Assembly (NCBI RefSeq): GCF_001654835.1
Contig: NZ_LXEP01000031.1
Location: 1-64,000, forward strand
DNA: 64,000 nt
From: Buttiauxella gaviniae ATCC 51604
GTDB taxonomy: Bacteria; Pseudomonadota; Gammaproteobacteria; Enterobacterales; Enterobacteriaceae
Reading direction: 5' to 3'
A program made the position numbers and the translations under genes. Below, in pieces: positions 47,756 through 58,630 of the stretch. Position 1 is the stretch's first letter. Every line of letters begins with the position of its first letter. The notes under the pieces were generated by a model. The model was not told where the DNA came from, did no database searches, and saw only the letters and a program-made list of their open reading frames with translations.

Positions 47756-48759
47756 ATTCCTGCTCCTTTACGCTGGCGGCGGACTAAGTAAATGAGCATC
47801 GGTGCGCCAATAAATGCGCTCACCACTGAAACACGTAATTCGCCAGGAACCAGCATGCGGCCAACAATATCGGCGAACAGCAATAGCACCGGTGTGGCAA
47901 TCAAGGTGACGGGAAGCGACCATCGGTGGTCAGCGCCCACCAGCCAACGTGCCAGATGCGGCATCATCAGGCCAATAAAAGCAATTGGTCCGACAGCGGC
48001 GGTCGCGCTGCCACACAATAAAGTGATGGCGATTAAACCGAGCAACTGAGTGCGTGCCACTTTGCTGCCAAGTGCAGTTGCAGTGTCGGTGCCCATGCTC
48101 AGGCTGTTTAGCGAACGACTGATAAGCAGCGCAATCGCACCGCCAGCCAGCACGGGCAAGACAATGACTTTCAACGTTGAGAGCGTACGGATATCGAGTG
48201 AACCGGCCTGCCAGAAACGTAGCTGGTCATAGACCACCGGGTTAAGTAGCGCGATGCCATTGCTTAAACCTTCGAGCACCGCACCGAGTGCAACACCTGC
48301 CAGCGTTAAGCGCACCGGGCTGAGTTGGCCGCCACCCTGACTACCGGTAAATGCCACCACCAGGGCAGCAAACAGCGCGCCTGAAAAGGCAAGCCCAAGG
48401 AGCGCCAGAGGAGAGGTCAGACTCCAGACGGCCGCACCCAACACAATGGCAAAACTTGCTCCGGCATTAACGCCAAGCAGACCGGGGTCAGCCAGTGGGT
48501 TTCGGGTCAGGGTTTGCATCAACGCACCGGCAAGGCCCAGCGCGCCGCCCGCAAGAATACCGGCGAGCGTGCGGGGGAGGCGAGCGTCGAGCACGATAGT
48601 GCAATCTGCACTTTGGCATTGGCTGCTAAGTGCATCGATAACCACTTCGGCAGGGAGGGATTTGGCACCTAATAACAAACTGAGTATTGCCATTAAAACG
48701 AGTAAAAACAGCAAACTCAGCAGGATGAACCAGCGTGACATACGTTGTATATCCTTCAC
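47752..48759 (-). CDS. fepD: Ferric enterobactin ABC transporter permease FepD
   Basis: A 335-residue FecCD-family permease, first gene of fepDGC. It has the family block GGALGLAGALMQTLTRNPL and the coupling segment PIAFIGLMMPHLARWLVG. It is divergent from entS, with a strong Fur-box-like sequence between them. Confidence 0.96.
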   Translation of the reverse strand: MKDIQRMSRWFILLSLLFLLVLMAILSLLLGAKSLPAEVVIDALSSQCQSADCTIVLDARLPRTLAGILAGGALGLAGALMQTLTRNPLADPGLLGVNAGASFAIVLGAAVWSLTSPLALLGLAFSGALFAALVVAFTGSQGGGQLSPVRLTLAGVALGAVLEGLSNGIALLNPVVYDQLRFWQAGSLDIRTLSTLKVIVLPVLAGGAIALLISRSLNSLSMGTDTATALGSKVARTQLLGLIAITLLCGSATAAVGPIAFIGLMMPHLARWLVGADHRWSLPVTLIATPVLLLFADIVGRMLVPGELRVSVVSAFIGAPMLIYLVRRQRKGAGI

Positions 48760-48793
48760 TTCGTAGCCCTACAAAAATCATGTAAAATTAAAT

Positions 48794-48812
48794 GATAGTT
48801 ATTATCATTATC
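48794..48812. promoter_or_regulatory. Fur box, fepD / entS divergent promoters
   Basis: GATAGTTATTATCATTATC matches the 19-base Fur consensus GATAATGATAATCATTATC at 16 positions. Confidence 0.85.
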
Positions 48813-48882
48813 ACTCTTATTTGTTTATGTTAGCATGAGCCGCCTCGTACCCGGAAAGAAAAATTCGCTTTAAGGCCATGTA

Positions 48883-50115
48883 ATGAACCGCAATTCTTTG
48901 CTGCTTAATCTCAGTTTACTCAAGACTCATCCCGCTTTTCGTGCGGTCTTCCTCGCCCGTTTTATCTCCATTGTTTCGTTGGGGTTGTTGGGCGTTGCGG
49001 TGCCGGTACAAATTCAGACCCTGACGGGTTCTTCTTTGCAGGTCGGTCTTGCGGTGACGCTAACCGGTTCGGCGATGTTTATCGGTTTGATGATGGGGGG
49101 TGTGCTGGCAGACCGCCACGAGCGCCGCCGCCTGATTCTTCTGGCCCGTTCTACCTGCGGCGTCGGCTTTATTGGCCTGACGATTAACGCCGCATTACCT
49201 GAACCATCGCTGGCGGCGATTTACCTGCTTGGCGTGTGGGATGGGTTCTTTGGTGCGCTCGGTGTGACTGCGCTTTTAGCCGCAACACCTGCGCTGGTGG
49301 GGCGTGAAAACCTGATGCAGGCAAGTGCGATTACCATGCTCACAGTGCGCCTGGGCTCGGTGATTTCACCGATGATCGGCGGGCTGCTGCTGGCGTCGGG
49401 CGGCGTGGTGTGGAACTACGCGCTGGCTTCCGTCGGCACCTTTATCACTTTGCTGCCGTTGCTGAGTTTGCCGAAACTGGCACCGCCACCACAAGCGCGT
49501 GAAAACCCGCTGCTGTCACTGTGGAATGGTTTACGTTTTCTGGTTGGCCACCCGATTATCGGCGGCATTGCGTTAGTCGGCGCGTTGCTCACGATGGCGA
49601 GTGCGGTGCGCGTGTTATATCCGGCGCTCGCCGGGCACTGGCAAATGAGTGCGGCGCAAATCGGCCTGATGTATGCCGCCGTACCACTGGGAGCCGCCAT
49701 TGGCGCGTTGACCAGCGGGCGTATTGCCCATCACGCGAGTCCGGGCATGATCATGCTGGGAACGGGTATTGTGTCGTTTATCTCGATTGGCATTTTCAGC
49801 CTGATGCCGGTTTGGGGGCTTGGGCTGGCGTGCCTTGCGCTGTTTGGTTATCTCAGTGCGATTAGCTCTTTGTTGCAATACACGCTAATTCAGACGCTTA
49901 CCCCGGACGGGATGTTAGGGCGTATCAACGGCCTGTGGACTGCGCAGAACGTGACGGGTGATGCGATTGGTGCTGCGATTTTGGGCGGAATGACCGTTGC
50001 TATGACGCCTGTTGCGGCTGCAAGCTCGGGTGGTTTTGCGCTGACGATATGCGGGGTTGTGCTGGCGATTGTGCTGGTGCAATTGCGACGTTACCAGCAA
50101 ACCGTTCCTGCTTAA
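48883..50115 (+). CDS. entS: Enterobactin exporter EntS
   Basis: A 410-residue major-facilitator transporter with about twelve hydrophobic helices that pumps enterobactin to the periplasm. The loop motif [17 protein letters not shown] between helices 2 and 3 is typical of the superfamily, and the start [23 protein letters not shown] closely follows E. coli EntS within its first residues. It is monocistronic, ending at REP palindromes. Confidence 0.95.
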   Translation: MNRNSLLLNLSLLKTHPAFRAVFLARFISIVSLGLLGVAVPVQIQTLTGSSLQVGLAVTLTGSAMFIGLMMGGVLADRHERRRLILLARSTCGVGFIGLTINAALPEPSLAAIYLLGVWDGFFGALGVTALLAATPALVGRENLMQASAITMLTVRLGSVISPMIGGLLLASGGVVWNYALASVGTFITLLPLLSLPKLAPPPQARENPLLSLWNGLRFLVGHPIIGGIALVGALLTMASAVRVLYPALAGHWQMSAAQIGLMYAAVPLGAAIGALTSGRIAHHASPGMIMLGTGIVSFISIGIFSLMPVWGLGLACLALFGYLSAISSLLQYTLIQTLTPDGMLGRINGLWTAQNVTGDAIGAAILGGMTVAMTPVAAASSGGFALTICGVVLAIVLVQLRRYQQTVPA

Positions 50116-50124
50116 AACATGAAC

Positions 50125-50213
50125 CATGTCGGATGTCGCTGTGACATCCGACATGGAAAAACCACGCAATCACCTCAAAGCAGTAGGTCGGATTAGCGTT
50201 AGCGACATCCGAC
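50125..50213. repeat. Two REP-like palindromes between entS and fepB
   Basis: The first (50125-50155) is a near-perfect palindrome CATGTCGGATGTC...GACATCCGACATG. The second (50187-50213) has the usual core GTCGGATTAGCGTTAGCGAC. They separate two convergent genes and may act as terminators. Confidence 0.8.
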
Positions 50214-50223
50214 ATGCAATCCA

Positions 50224-51168
50224 TTACTTACTGGCAAACAGCTTACTCATCCGCTCCAGAATCTGAGTGGCACTGTAATAATCCAGACGGAAAGTTTCAG
50301 TGCCCAGCGCATAAACTTGCTTGTGCTGCACGGCAGGCAAATGCGAAAGCAGCGGGTTGTTTTCCAGCGCGGTGGCATCTTTTTCATCGCTGGCAAACAG
50401 GAACAGACTTTCACCGTTCAAACCTGCGGCCAGGTTTTCCCCACCAAGTTGCACAATGTCATGACGTTTCCCCATGCTCTTACTGGCCTGAATTGTCGCG
50501 GGTAACGTCGACAACGTGAAGCCAAGCTGCTGAAGCAATTTCCCTTGCGCAGATTCTGACGTCCACAAGTTCGCCGAATGTGAGGCAGGGGTATAAACCA
50601 GCGCGGTCACCGGCTGCGGTGGCAATGTCATATGCATTTTTGCTTCGCTCAGATGCTTATCAAAACTGGCAATTCGCCCGGCGGCTTGCTTCTCATGCCC
50701 GGTGATGCCACCAAGCTGAGTCAGTAATTGCTGCCAGCTCTTGTCGTCATAATTAATCACAAGCGTTGGTGCGATGGCAGAGAGCTGCTCATAAAGGGCG
50801 AGGGCAGAATCACCACCGGTTGCACTAATCAAAATCAGATCCGGCATTTGTGCGGCAACGGCTTCGGCGCTGGCTTCGCCAATATATAAGCGTTGAACGT
50901 TACGCTCCTTAGCCACATCTCCCCACTGGCGCAGAAAACCCTGCGCGTCACCCATTCGGTTGCCAGGCGTCGTTGCACCGCTTGCGATAACGGGCGCATC
51001 AATGGCCAGCAGCGAGCCGGTTAACGTCACGCTGGTTGAAACAATACGCTGCGGTGCCTGCTCAAACGTGTGCGTACCGTGGCTGTCGGTGATGGTGCGC
51101 GGCCAGTCGGCGGCGTGGGCAAAGCTGCTCAGGCAGAAAAGGATTAGTGCGGAGAATCTGATTTTCAC
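50224..51168 (-). CDS. fepB: Ferric enterobactin periplasmic binding protein FepB
   Basis: A 314-residue class III solute-binding protein delivering Fe-enterobactin from FepA to FepDGC. It has a signal peptide ([19 protein letters not shown]), then the siderophore-binding fold ([27 protein letters not shown]). It is divergent from entC and carries its own Fur-box-like sequence upstream. Confidence 0.95.
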   Translation of the reverse strand: MKIRFSALILFCLSSFAHAADWPRTITDSHGTHTFEQAPQRIVSTSVTLTGSLLAIDAPVIASGATTPGNRMGDAQGFLRQWGDVAKERNVQRLYIGEASAEAVAAQMPDLILISATGGDSALALYEQLSAIAPTLVINYDDKSWQQLLTQLGGITGHEKQAAGRIASFDKHLSEAKMHMTLPPQPVTALVYTPASHSANLWTSESAQGKLLQQLGFTLSTLPATIQASKSMGKRHDIVQLGGENLAAGLNGESLFLFASDEKDATALENNPLLSHLPAVQHKQVYALGTETFRLDYYSATQILERMSKLFASK

Positions 51169-51205
51169 TCAATGACATCCTGTAGGAAATTATGCGCAAA
51201 GTTAT

Positions 51206-51224
51206 GGTAATGCTTCTCATTTTC
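51206..51224 (-). promoter_or_regulatory. Fur box upstream of fepB
   Basis: On the minus strand GAAAATGAGAAGCATTACC matches the Fur consensus at 15 of 19 positions, 38 bases before the fepB start. Confidence 0.7.
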
Positions 51225-51327
51225 ACTGTTATGCCATCAGGGTGCAAGCGGCACAATTGTTAAAATAAATTTGCCTTTGTTGACAGCGCGGCGGTTTCTC
51301 TTTAGGTTACGACTCCGAAATACAAAT

Positions 51328-51346
51328 GATAATTATTATTAATATC
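51328..51346 (+). promoter_or_regulatory. Fur box upstream of entC
   Basis: GATAATTATTATTAATATC matches the Fur consensus at 15 of 19 positions, 26 bases before the entCEBAH start. Confidence 0.75.
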
Positions 51347-51372
51347 TTTTATCATTTTTTGACGGAGGATGG

Positions 51373-52554
51373 ATGGATACGTTACTGGCCCGGCAGCCGC
51401 AAGAAAAACAGCTAACTTCTTGTGCCGATAGTTTTTTCTTTATGTCGCCTTATCGAAGTTTCTCGACAAGCGGCTGCTTTACTCGACTCGACTGCCCGGC
51501 ACTTGATGGTGAAAACCTCAATGCTGGGCTGCAAAAACAGTTGCGTGAAGCGTTCAAAAACGCCAAAAAGCACGGTATCGAGAAGCCCGTTGCCGTAGGC
51601 GCAATCCCCTTCGATCCCCGCCAACCATCAGCATTGTTTATTCCTGAAAGCTGGCAGACGTTTTCACGTGCTCAACGCCAGATTGATTCCAGCCAGTGTG
51701 GTGCGGCCCAACCGCTGAACATTGCCGCGCGTAAAGCTGTCCCTGAACAAGATAAATTTATGGAAATGGTGGCTCACGCCGCTGCCGCCACAGCACTGCC
51801 GGACATCGACAAAGTGGTGCTCTCGCGCCTGATTGATATTGAAACGGATGCGCCCGTTGACCTCGATGCTTTGCTCAATCGCCTGATTAGCCAAAACCCG
51901 ACCAGCTACAACTTCCACGTGCCGCTAGCCGATGGCAGCTCGCTGGTGGGTGCCAGCCCGGAATTGCTGCTACGCAAATCGGGCAAGAATTTCAGCTCCT
52001 TGCCGCTGGCAGGTTCGGCGCGTCGCGATACAAACAATATCCAGCGCGACAGCGAAATTGGTGCGCAGCTGCTGCGCTCAAGCAAAGACCGCCACGAACA
52101 CGGCCTCGTGACCCAGGCGATGCGCGATGTTTTGCAGCCGCATAGCCAACATTTAACGCTTTCCGATACGCCGGAACTTATCACCACGCCAACTTTATGG
52201 CACCTCGCGACCCCGATTTACGGCCAGGTTGAAGACCATCAACACAACGCGCTTTCGCTTGCCTGCCTGCTGCACCCAACCCCGGCGTTGAGCGGTTTCC
52301 CGCACGATGTGGCGCAAAAATTAATTGCCGAACTGGAACCGTTCGACCGCGAACTGTTTGGCGGCATCGTCGGCTGGTGTGACGCCGAAGGTAACGGCGA
52401 GTGGGTAGTCACTATTCGCTGCGCCCGCGTGGGCGGTAACCAGGTGCGCCTGTTCGCTGGAGCAGGGATTGTGCCTGCTTCCTCTCCTGAATCGGAATGG
52501 CGCGAAACCGGCGTCAAACTTTCCACCATGCTCAACGTATTTGGACTTAATTAA
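51373..52554 (+). CDS. entC: Isochorismate synthase EntC
   Basis: A 393-residue Mg-dependent chorismate-binding enzyme that starts dihydroxybenzoate synthesis. Family blocks include [18 protein letters not shown], and C-terminal [15 protein letters not shown] and [19 protein letters not shown]. It is the first gene of entCEBAH; entE starts directly after its stop codon. Confidence 0.96.
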   Translation: MDTLLARQPQEKQLTSCADSFFFMSPYRSFSTSGCFTRLDCPALDGENLNAGLQKQLREAFKNAKKHGIEKPVAVGAIPFDPRQPSALFIPESWQTFSRAQRQIDSSQCGAAQPLNIAARKAVPEQDKFMEMVAHAAAATALPDIDKVVLSRLIDIETDAPVDLDALLNRLISQNPTSYNFHVPLADGSSLVGASPELLLRKSGKNFSSLPLAGSARRDTNNIQRDSEIGAQLLRSSKDRHEHGLVTQAMRDVLQPHSQHLTLSDTPELITTPTLWHLATPIYGQVEDHQHNALSLACLLHPTPALSGFPHDVAQKLIAELEPFDRELFGGIVGWCDAEGNGEWVVTIRCARVGGNQVRLFAGAGIVPASSPESEWRETGVKLSTMLNVFGLN

Positions 52555-54171
52555 ATGGCGATTCAATTCACTCGCTGGCCGGATGAACTGGCCGCTCGCT
52601 ACCGCGAAAAAGGTTACTGGGCCGACTTGCCTCTTACCGATATTCTCAGCCGCCAGGCCAAAAACGACGCGATTGCGTTAATCGAAGGTGAGCGCCATTA
52701 CAGCTATCGCGAACTCGAACTGGCCGCTACGCGGCTGGCCTGCGCACTACAGCGCCGTGGCCTGAGCCGTGGTGAAACCGCGCTGGTTCAACTTGGCAAC
52801 GTGGCAGAACTTTATATCACACTGTTTGCACTGCTGAAGATTGGCGTGGCTCCGGTTAACGCGCTGTTCAGCCACCAGCGCACCGAAATGGAAGCCTACG
52901 CTAAGCAAATCGAGCCGGTGGTGCTGATTGCCGATCGCAAACACAGTTTGTTCGCTCATGATGATTTTCTCGAGTCGCTGTGCCAGCAAAACGCATCGCT
53001 ACGCATGGCTGTGTTGCTCAATGAAAACGATCGTGAACGTTCGCTAAGTGCCTTCATCAACGAAGCGGAAGACAACTTTGTCGCTTCGCCATCGGCGGCC
53101 GATGAAGTGGCCTTTTTCCAGCTTTCTGGCGGTAGTACCGGCACGCCAAAACTGATCCCTCGCACTCATAACGACTACTACTACAGCATTCGCCGTAGCG
53201 TAGAAATCTGCCGCTTTGATGCGAACACGCGCTTTCTGTGCGCGATCCCGGCGGCACACAACTACGCGCTAAGTTCGCCTGGTTCGCTGGGCGTGTTTTA
53301 TGGCGGCGGGCGCGTGGTGTTGGCAAATGACCCGAGTGCCACGCTCTGTTTCCCGCTGATTGAACGCCACCAAATCAATGCCACCGCGCTGGTGCCGCCG
53401 GCCGTCAGCCTGTGGCTGCAAGCGATTGGCGAGTGGGGCAGCAATAAATCCCTTGAGTCGCTGGCGTTGTTGCAGGTGGGCGGCGCACGTTTGAGCGAAG
53501 CGCTGGCCGCCCGCATTCCCGCTGAAATTGGCTGCCAGTTACAGCAAGTTTTCGGCATGGCCGAAGGCCTGGTGAACTACACGCGCCTTGACGACGATAA
53601 CGACCACATCTTCAAAACCCAGGGCAAACCAATGTGCCCGGACGACGAAGTCTGGGTGGCCGATGAGCAGGGAAACCCGTTACCACACGGCGAAGTCGGC
53701 CGCCTGATGACGCGTGGGCCATACACCTTCCGTGGCTATTACCGCAGCCCGGAGCACAACGCCAGCGCCTTTGATGCCAACGGTTTCTACTGCTCGGGCG
53801 ATCTGATTTCGATTGCCGAAGACGGCTACATCACCGTGCAGGGGCGCGAGAAAGATCAGATCAACCGTGGCGGGGAGAAGATCGCCGCCGAGGAGATCGA
53901 AAACCTGTTACTGCGCCACGAAGAGATCGTGCATGCCGCATTGGTTTCGATGGAAGACAGTTTATTGGGCGAGAAAAGCTGCGCGTTTATCGTCGGCAGC
54001 CGCCCGTTCCGCCCGGTGGAAATTCGCCGTTATTTGCGTGAGTTAGGTATTGCCGACTTCAAGCTGCCGGATCGTATTGAAATCGTTGAGAACCTGCCGC
54101 TAACCGCGGTGGGCAAAGTGGACAAAAAACGTTTGCGCCAGTTGATTGCTGATAAGCAACTGGCTTCCTGA
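52555..54171 (+). CDS. entE: 2,3-Dihydroxybenzoate-AMP ligase EntE
   Basis: A 538-residue adenylating enzyme (E. coli 536) that activates 2,3-dihydroxybenzoate and loads it on the EntB carrier domain. It shows [30 protein letters not shown] and the C-terminal lysine in [11 protein letters not shown]. It begins immediately after entC (TAAATG), so translation is probably coupled. Confidence 0.96.
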   Translation: MAIQFTRWPDELAARYREKGYWADLPLTDILSRQAKNDAIALIEGERHYSYRELELAATRLACALQRRGLSRGETALVQLGNVAELYITLFALLKIGVAPVNALFSHQRTEMEAYAKQIEPVVLIADRKHSLFAHDDFLESLCQQNASLRMAVLLNENDRERSLSAFINEAEDNFVASPSAADEVAFFQLSGGSTGTPKLIPRTHNDYYYSIRRSVEICRFDANTRFLCAIPAAHNYALSSPGSLGVFYGGGRVVLANDPSATLCFPLIERHQINATALVPPAVSLWLQAIGEWGSNKSLESLALLQVGGARLSEALAARIPAEIGCQLQQVFGMAEGLVNYTRLDDDNDHIFKTQGKPMCPDDEVWVADEQGNPLPHGEVGRLMTRGPYTFRGYYRSPEHNASAFDANGFYCSGDLISIAEDGYITVQGREKDQINRGGEKIAAEEIENLLLRHEEIVHAALVSMEDSLLGEKSCAFIVGSRPFRPVEIRRYLRELGIADFKLPDRIEIVENLPLTAVGKVDKKRLRQLIADKQLAS

Positions 54172-54185
54172 TTGACGGAGAATTT

Positions 54186-55046
54186 ATGGCTATTCCAAAA
54201 CTGAACGCATACACCTTACCGACAGCTGCCGACATCCCGGAAAACAAAGTGAGCTGGGCGTTAGAGCCCGAGCGTGCGGCACTGCTGATTCACGATATGC
54301 AGGAATATTTCATCGATTTCTGGGGCGACAATTGCCCGATGATCCAGCAGGTTATCGCCAACATTGCCGCGCTGCGCGATTACTGCAAGCGCCACAATAT
54401 TCCGGTCTACTACACCGCGCAGCCTAATGCCCAGAGCGATGAAGACCGTGCGCTGCTCAACGACATGTGGGGGCCGGGCTTAAACAAATACCCTGAACGC
54501 CAGAAAGTGGTGGCAGAACTTGCGCCAGACGAACACGACACGGTGCTGACCAAATGGCGGTACAGCGCGTTTATCCGCTCGCCGCTGGAGCAAGCTTTAA
54601 AAGAAACGGGACGCAACCAGCTCATTATCTGCGGTGTATACGCGCACATTGGCTGCATGACTACGGCAACTGACGCGTTTATGCGTGATATCAAACCTTT
54701 TATGGTGGCCGACGCGCTGGCTGATTTCAGCCGCGAAGAGCACATGATGGCGCTGAAATACACTGCAGGCCGTTCCGGGCGCGTGGTGATGACCCGCGAT
54801 TTATTGCCGGAAAGCGCGCCGCAAAACAAACAGCAACTGCGTGAAATCGTCCTGCCGCTGCTTGATGAATCTGATATCCCTGAAGATGACGAAAACCTGA
54901 TTGATTACGGTCTTGATTCCGTGCGCATGATGGCGCTGGCGGCACGCTGGCGCAAAATCCACGCCGACATTGATTTCGTGATGCTGGCGAAGAACCCGAC
55001 GATTGACGCCTGGTGGGTGCTGCTGTCGCGGGAAGTCGCGGCATGA
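54186..55046 (+). CDS. entB: Isochorismatase / aryl carrier protein EntB
   Basis: A 286-residue bifunctional protein. The N-terminal isochorismatase (about 1-210; LLIHDMQEYFIDFW, CGVYAHIGCM) hydrolyses isochorismate to dihydrodihydroxybenzoate. The C-terminal carrier domain has the phosphopantetheine serine in YGLDSVRMM, the target of EntD and EntE. ACGGAG precedes the ATG. It overlaps entA by 4 bases. Confidence 0.96.
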   Translation: MAIPKLNAYTLPTAADIPENKVSWALEPERAALLIHDMQEYFIDFWGDNCPMIQQVIANIAALRDYCKRHNIPVYYTAQPNAQSDEDRALLNDMWGPGLNKYPERQKVVAELAPDEHDTVLTKWRYSAFIRSPLEQALKETGRNQLIICGVYAHIGCMTTATDAFMRDIKPFMVADALADFSREEHMMALKYTAGRSGRVVMTRDLLPESAPQNKQQLREIVLPLLDESDIPEDDENLIDYGLDSVRMMALAARWRKIHADIDFVMLAKNPTIDAWWVLLSREVAA

Positions 55047-55795
55047 ACATCGATTTTAGCGGCAAACAAGTTTGGGTAACGGGGGCAGGCAGAGGCATTG
55101 GTTACCACACCGCGCGGGCGTTTAGCGACGCGGGTGCGACGGTTGTCGGCTTTGATCTGGCGTTCCCGTTGGATATTTATCCGTTCGCCACCGAAGTGGT
55201 CAACGTGGCGGATGCAGACCAGGTGGGCCGCGTGACTCAAAGAATACTTAGCGACGAACAGCAACTGGATGTGTTGGTGAACGCAGCGGGAATTTTGCGC
55301 ATGGGCGCAACCGATGCCCTGGCGTTGCAGGACTGGCAGGACACATTTGCGGTCAACGTCGGCGGCGCGTTCAATATGTTCCGCGCCGTGATGCCACGCA
55401 TGCGCGAACAGCGCAGCGGGGCGATTGTCACCGTTGCATCCGATGCGGCACACACGCCGCGTACAGGAATGTCGGCTTATGGTGCGTCGAAAGCGGCGCT
55501 AAAAAGCCTCGCGCTAACCGTTGGCCTGGAACTGGCTCCGTTTGGTGTGCGCTGCAATGTGGTGTCGCCGGGTTCGACGGATACCGATATGCAACGCACG
55601 CTATGGAAAACGCCAGATGCCGAACAGCAGCGTATTCAGGGCTTCCCGGAACAGTTCAAACTGGGTATTCCGCTGGGCAAAATCGCTTGCCCGCAGGAGA
55701 TCGCCAGCACGATTTTGTTCCTCGCTTCAACGCACGCCAGCCACATCACGTTGCAGGATATTGTGATTGATGGCGGCGCAACGCTTGGAGCCTGA
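55043..55795 (+). CDS. entA: 2,3-Dihydro-2,3-dihydroxybenzoate dehydrogenase EntA
   Basis: A 250-residue short-chain dehydrogenase (E. coli 248) that oxidises the EntB product to 2,3-dihydroxybenzoate using NAD. It has the Rossmann motif VTGAGRGIG, the NAAG motif and the catalytic YGASK. The start ATG at 55043 overlaps the entB stop; the open frame ten codons upstream lies inside entB. Confidence 0.96.
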   Translation: MNIDFSGKQVWVTGAGRGIGYHTARAFSDAGATVVGFDLAFPLDIYPFATEVVNVADADQVGRVTQRILSDEQQLDVLVNAAGILRMGATDALALQDWQDTFAVNVGGAFNMFRAVMPRMREQRSGAIVTVASDAAHTPRTGMSAYGASKAALKSLALTVGLELAPFGVRCNVVSPGSTDTDMQRTLWKTPDAEQQRIQGFPEQFKLGIPLGKIACPQEIASTILFLASTHASHITLQDIVIDGGATLGA

Positions 55796-56212
55796 ATGAG
55801 TATCTGGAAAAGGGAACTTACGCTCGAGGCGCTAAATAAAACCAGCGTCGGAACGATGGTTGAGCATCTCGGTATTGTTTACACACGCATGGATGACGAA
55901 AGTCTGGAAGCGCAAATGCCTGTTGATCACCGCACCCAACAGCCATTTGGTTTGCTACATGGCGGCGCGTCTGTGGTGCTGGCAGAAACGCTGGGGTCTA
56001 TGGCTGGATTTCTGACGACGAGCGAAGGGCAGTGCGTGGTGGGAACGGAGATAAACGCCAGCCATCATCGCGCGGTGGCATCAGGAACGGTGCGTGGAGT
56101 ATGCAAACCGCTGCATTTAGGACGGTCTTCCCAGGTGTGGGAAATTACGATTTTTGATGCTCGCGGGAAAAGGTGCTGTACGAGTCGGTTGACGACGGCG
56201 ACGTTGGGGTGA
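55796..56212 (+). CDS. entH: Proofreading thioesterase EntH (YbdB)
   Basis: A 138-residue hotdog-fold thioesterase (E. coli 137) that clears wrongly loaded aryl groups from EntB. It has the active-site block [19 protein letters not shown]. It starts at the base after the entA stop and ends the entCEBAH operon. No clear terminator follows. Confidence 0.95.
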   Translation: MSIWKRELTLEALNKTSVGTMVEHLGIVYTRMDDESLEAQMPVDHRTQQPFGLLHGGASVVLAETLGSMAGFLTTSEGQCVVGTEINASHHRAVASGTVRGVCKPLHLGRSSQVWEITIFDARGKRCCTSRLTTATLG

Positions 56213-56260
56213 ACGTTTATGGTGGATTCAGCCGCATACATTGTCAGGGTTGTGATTGTT

Positions 56261-56312
56261 CCGTTCACCGTTCACCGATATCTATGGGATCGAATAACGT
56301 TCGGGTGAACGG
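56261..56312. repeat. Inverted repeat in the entH-cstA gap
   Basis: CCGTTCACC (56261-56269) is repeated inverted as GGTGAACGG (56304-56312), and CGTTCACCGTTCACC contains a direct repeat. No T-tract follows on either strand. The role is unknown; it may stop entH readthrough. Confidence 0.5.
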
Positions 56313-56371
56313 AAAACCTCCGGCTTGTTATATCCAATAACTCCCTGCTGGGACAGCGGATCCCCCCACAT
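56282..56371 (-). CDS. Possible 29-residue small protein, opposite strand
   Basis: On the minus strand AAGGAG lies 6 bases before an ATG that opens a 29-codon frame (MWGDPLSQQGVIGYNK...). The frame is also open upstream to 56542, but those codons run into cstA. I do not recognise the product. The same DNA can be read as a CRP site for cstA, which would explain part of the apparent ribosome-binding site. Confidence 0.25.
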   Translation of the reverse strand: MWGDPLSQQGVIGYNKPEVFRSPERYSIP

Positions 56372-56387
56372 CGTGATCTCCTTAACA
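56372..56387. promoter_or_regulatory. Possible CRP site upstream of cstA
   Basis: CGTGATCTCCTTAACA fits TGTGA-N6-TCACA at 8 of 10 positions, about 130 bases before the start. cstA is CRP-activated on carbon starvation in E. coli. Confidence 0.4.
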
Positions 56388-56516
56388 AGCTGATGTAAAG
56401 ACCTGGTCAAACCACTGTATTCCAATGTTTCAATGTTGTTAAATCCATGTGCTTGTTCTAGAACAAAACGGTAATACCGTCTGCCTCTACCTCTGGCTCT
56501 ACACATGGAAAACAAT

Positions 56517-58622
56517 ATGAATAATCCAGGGAAACACCTCATATGGGCTGTGCTTGCACTGATAGGTGCATTCGCGCTCGGCTACATCGCACTCAATCGT
56601 GGCGAACAGATAAACGCATTGTGGATTGTAGTTGCCTCAATCTGCGTTTACCTCATCGCTTATCGTTACTACGGCCTGTTTATCGCTAAACGGGTGTTAA
56701 CTGTTGATGCCACTCGTATGACGCCAGCTGTGCGCCATAACGACGGGCTTGACTACGTACCTACCGACAAGAAAGTGTTGTTCGGTCACCACTTTGCTGC
56801 GATTGCTGGTGCGGGACCGCTTGTCGGGCCGGTGCTTGCCGCGCAAATGGGTTACTTGCCTGGTATGCTCTGGCTTCTGGCTGGTGTGGTGTTAGCCGGT
56901 GCAGTACAAGATTTTATGGTGCTGTTTGTCTCAACCCGTCGTGACGGGCGTTCACTGGGCGAACTGGTGAAAGAAGAGATGGGCAACACGGCGGGTGTGA
57001 TCGCGCTAGTGGCCTGCTTTATGATCATGGTTATCATCCTCGCGGTGCTGGCGATGATTGTGGTGAAAGCGCTGACCCATAGCCCGTGGGGCACCTACAC
57101 CGTGGCGTTCACCATTCCGCTGGCGTTGTTTATGGGTGTCTATATCCGCTACCTGCGCCCTGGCCGCATTGGTGAAGTGTCAGTTATCGGCCTGGTGATG
57201 CTGATATTTGCCATTATTTCTGGCGGTTGGGTTGCCGAAAGCCCAATCTGGGCACCGTACTTCGACTTTACTGGTGTGCAACTGACCTGGATGTTGGTGG
57301 GTTATGGTTTTGTCGCAGCAGTTCTGCCAGTTTGGCTGCTGCTGGCACCGCGTGATTACCTCTCAACCTTCCTGAAAATCGGCACCATTATTGGGCTGGC
57401 GATTGGCATCTTGATTATGCGCCCAACGCTGCAAATGCCATCACTAACAAAATTCATTGACGGTACTGGCCCGGTCTGGACTGGTGACCTGTTCCCGTTC
57501 TTGTTTATCACCATTGCATGCGGTGCAGTTTCAGGCTTCCACGCGCTGATTGCCTCTGGCACCACGCCGAAAATGCTGGCTAACGAAAACCAGGCTTGCT
57601 TCATCGGTTACGGTGGCATGTTGATGGAATCGTTTGTGGCGATTATGGCGCTGGTGGCGGCCTGTGTTATCGACCCAGGCGTCTACTTCGCAATGAACAG
57701 CCCGATGGCGGTGCTGGCTCCGGCAGGGACGGTGGATGTCGTCACCTCTGCGGCAAGTGTTGTCAGTAGCTGGGGCTTCCATATCACTCCAGACACCTTA
57801 ACCAACATTGCCAATGAAGTGGGCGAGCAAAGCATCATTTCCCGTGCAGGCGGTGCACCAACGCTTGCGGTTGGTATGGCGTATATTCTGCATGGCGCGT
57901 TGGGCGGCTTGATGGATGTGTCGTTCTGGTATCACTTCGCTATCCTGTTTGAAGCACTGTTCATTTTGACTGCGGTCGACGCCGGTACACGCGCGGCGCG
58001 CTTTATGCTGCAAGACTTGTTGGGCGTAATCTCCCCAAGCCTCAAGCGTACAGATTCGTTGCCTGCGAACTTACTGGCGACGGCACTTTGCGTGCTGGCA
58101 TGGGGTTATTTCCTGCATCAGGGCGTTGTTGACCCCCTTGGCGGTATTAACACCCTGTGGCCTCTGTTTGGTATTGCTAACCAGATGCTGGCGGGTATGG
58201 CGCTGATGCTGTGTGCGGTCGTGCTGTTTAAGATGAAGAAACAGAAATACGCCTGGGTGGCGCTGGTGCCAACGGCCTGGCTGCTGTTCTGTACGCTGAC
58301 TGCTGGTTGGCAAAAAGCGTTCAGCGACAACCCGAAAGTGGGCTTCCTGGCTATCGCTAACAAGTTCCAGGCAATGATAGACAGCGGCAATATTCCCGCG
58401 CAATACACTCAGTCTCAGCTTACCCAACTGGTGTTTAACAACCGTCTGGATGCTGGGCTGACCATCTTCTTTATGGTGGTTGTGGTGGTGATTGGTCTGT
58501 TTGCGATTAAAACCGCGCGCCAGGCGCTGAGATCGGACACGCCAACGGCGAAGGAAACGCCTTACCAGAAGATGCCTGAAGATGTTGAGCAGATTGTTGC
58601 GCAGGCGAAAAGTGCGCACTAA
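56517..58622 (+). CDS. cstA: Carbon-starvation peptide/pyruvate transporter CstA
   Basis: A 701-residue inner-membrane protein with about 16-18 hydrophobic helices, exactly the E. coli length. E. coli CstA imports peptides and pyruvate when carbon is short. Family blocks include DGLDYVPTDKKVLFGHHFAA, GAGPLVGPVLAAQMG and CGAVSGFHALIASGTTPK. The ATG at 56517 (MNNPGK) is preferred to one at 56505 because it matches E. coli MNKSGK and has GGAAAA upstream. It is followed by ybdD and a GTPase gene. Confidence 0.95.
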   Translation: MNNPGKHLIWAVLALIGAFALGYIALNRGEQINALWIVVASICVYLIAYRYYGLFIAKRVLTVDATRMTPAVRHNDGLDYVPTDKKVLFGHHFAAIAGAGPLVGPVLAAQMGYLPGMLWLLAGVVLAGAVQDFMVLFVSTRRDGRSLGELVKEEMGNTAGVIALVACFMIMVIILAVLAMIVVKALTHSPWGTYTVAFTIPLALFMGVYIRYLRPGRIGEVSVIGLVMLIFAIISGGWVAESPIWAPYFDFTGVQLTWMLVGYGFVAAVLPVWLLLAPRDYLSTFLKIGTIIGLAIGILIMRPTLQMPSLTKFIDGTGPVWTGDLFPFLFITIACGAVSGFHALIASGTTPKMLANENQACFIGYGGMLMESFVAIMALVAACVIDPGVYFAMNSPMAVLAPAGTVDVVTSAASVVSSWGFHITPDTLTNIANEVGEQSIISRAGGAPTLAVGMAYILHGALGGLMDVSFWYHFAILFEALFILTAVDAGTRAARFMLQDLLGVISPSLKRTDSLPANLLATALCVLAWGYFLHQGVVDPLGGINTLWPLFGIANQMLAGMALMLCAVVLFKMKKQKYAWVALVPTAWLLFCTLTAGWQKAFSDNPKVGFLAIANKFQAMIDSGNIPAQYTQSQLTQLVFNNRLDAGLTIFFMVVVVVIGLFAIKTARQALRSDTPTAKETPYQKMPEDVEQIVAQAKSAH

Positions 58623-58630
58623 GCCATTCA

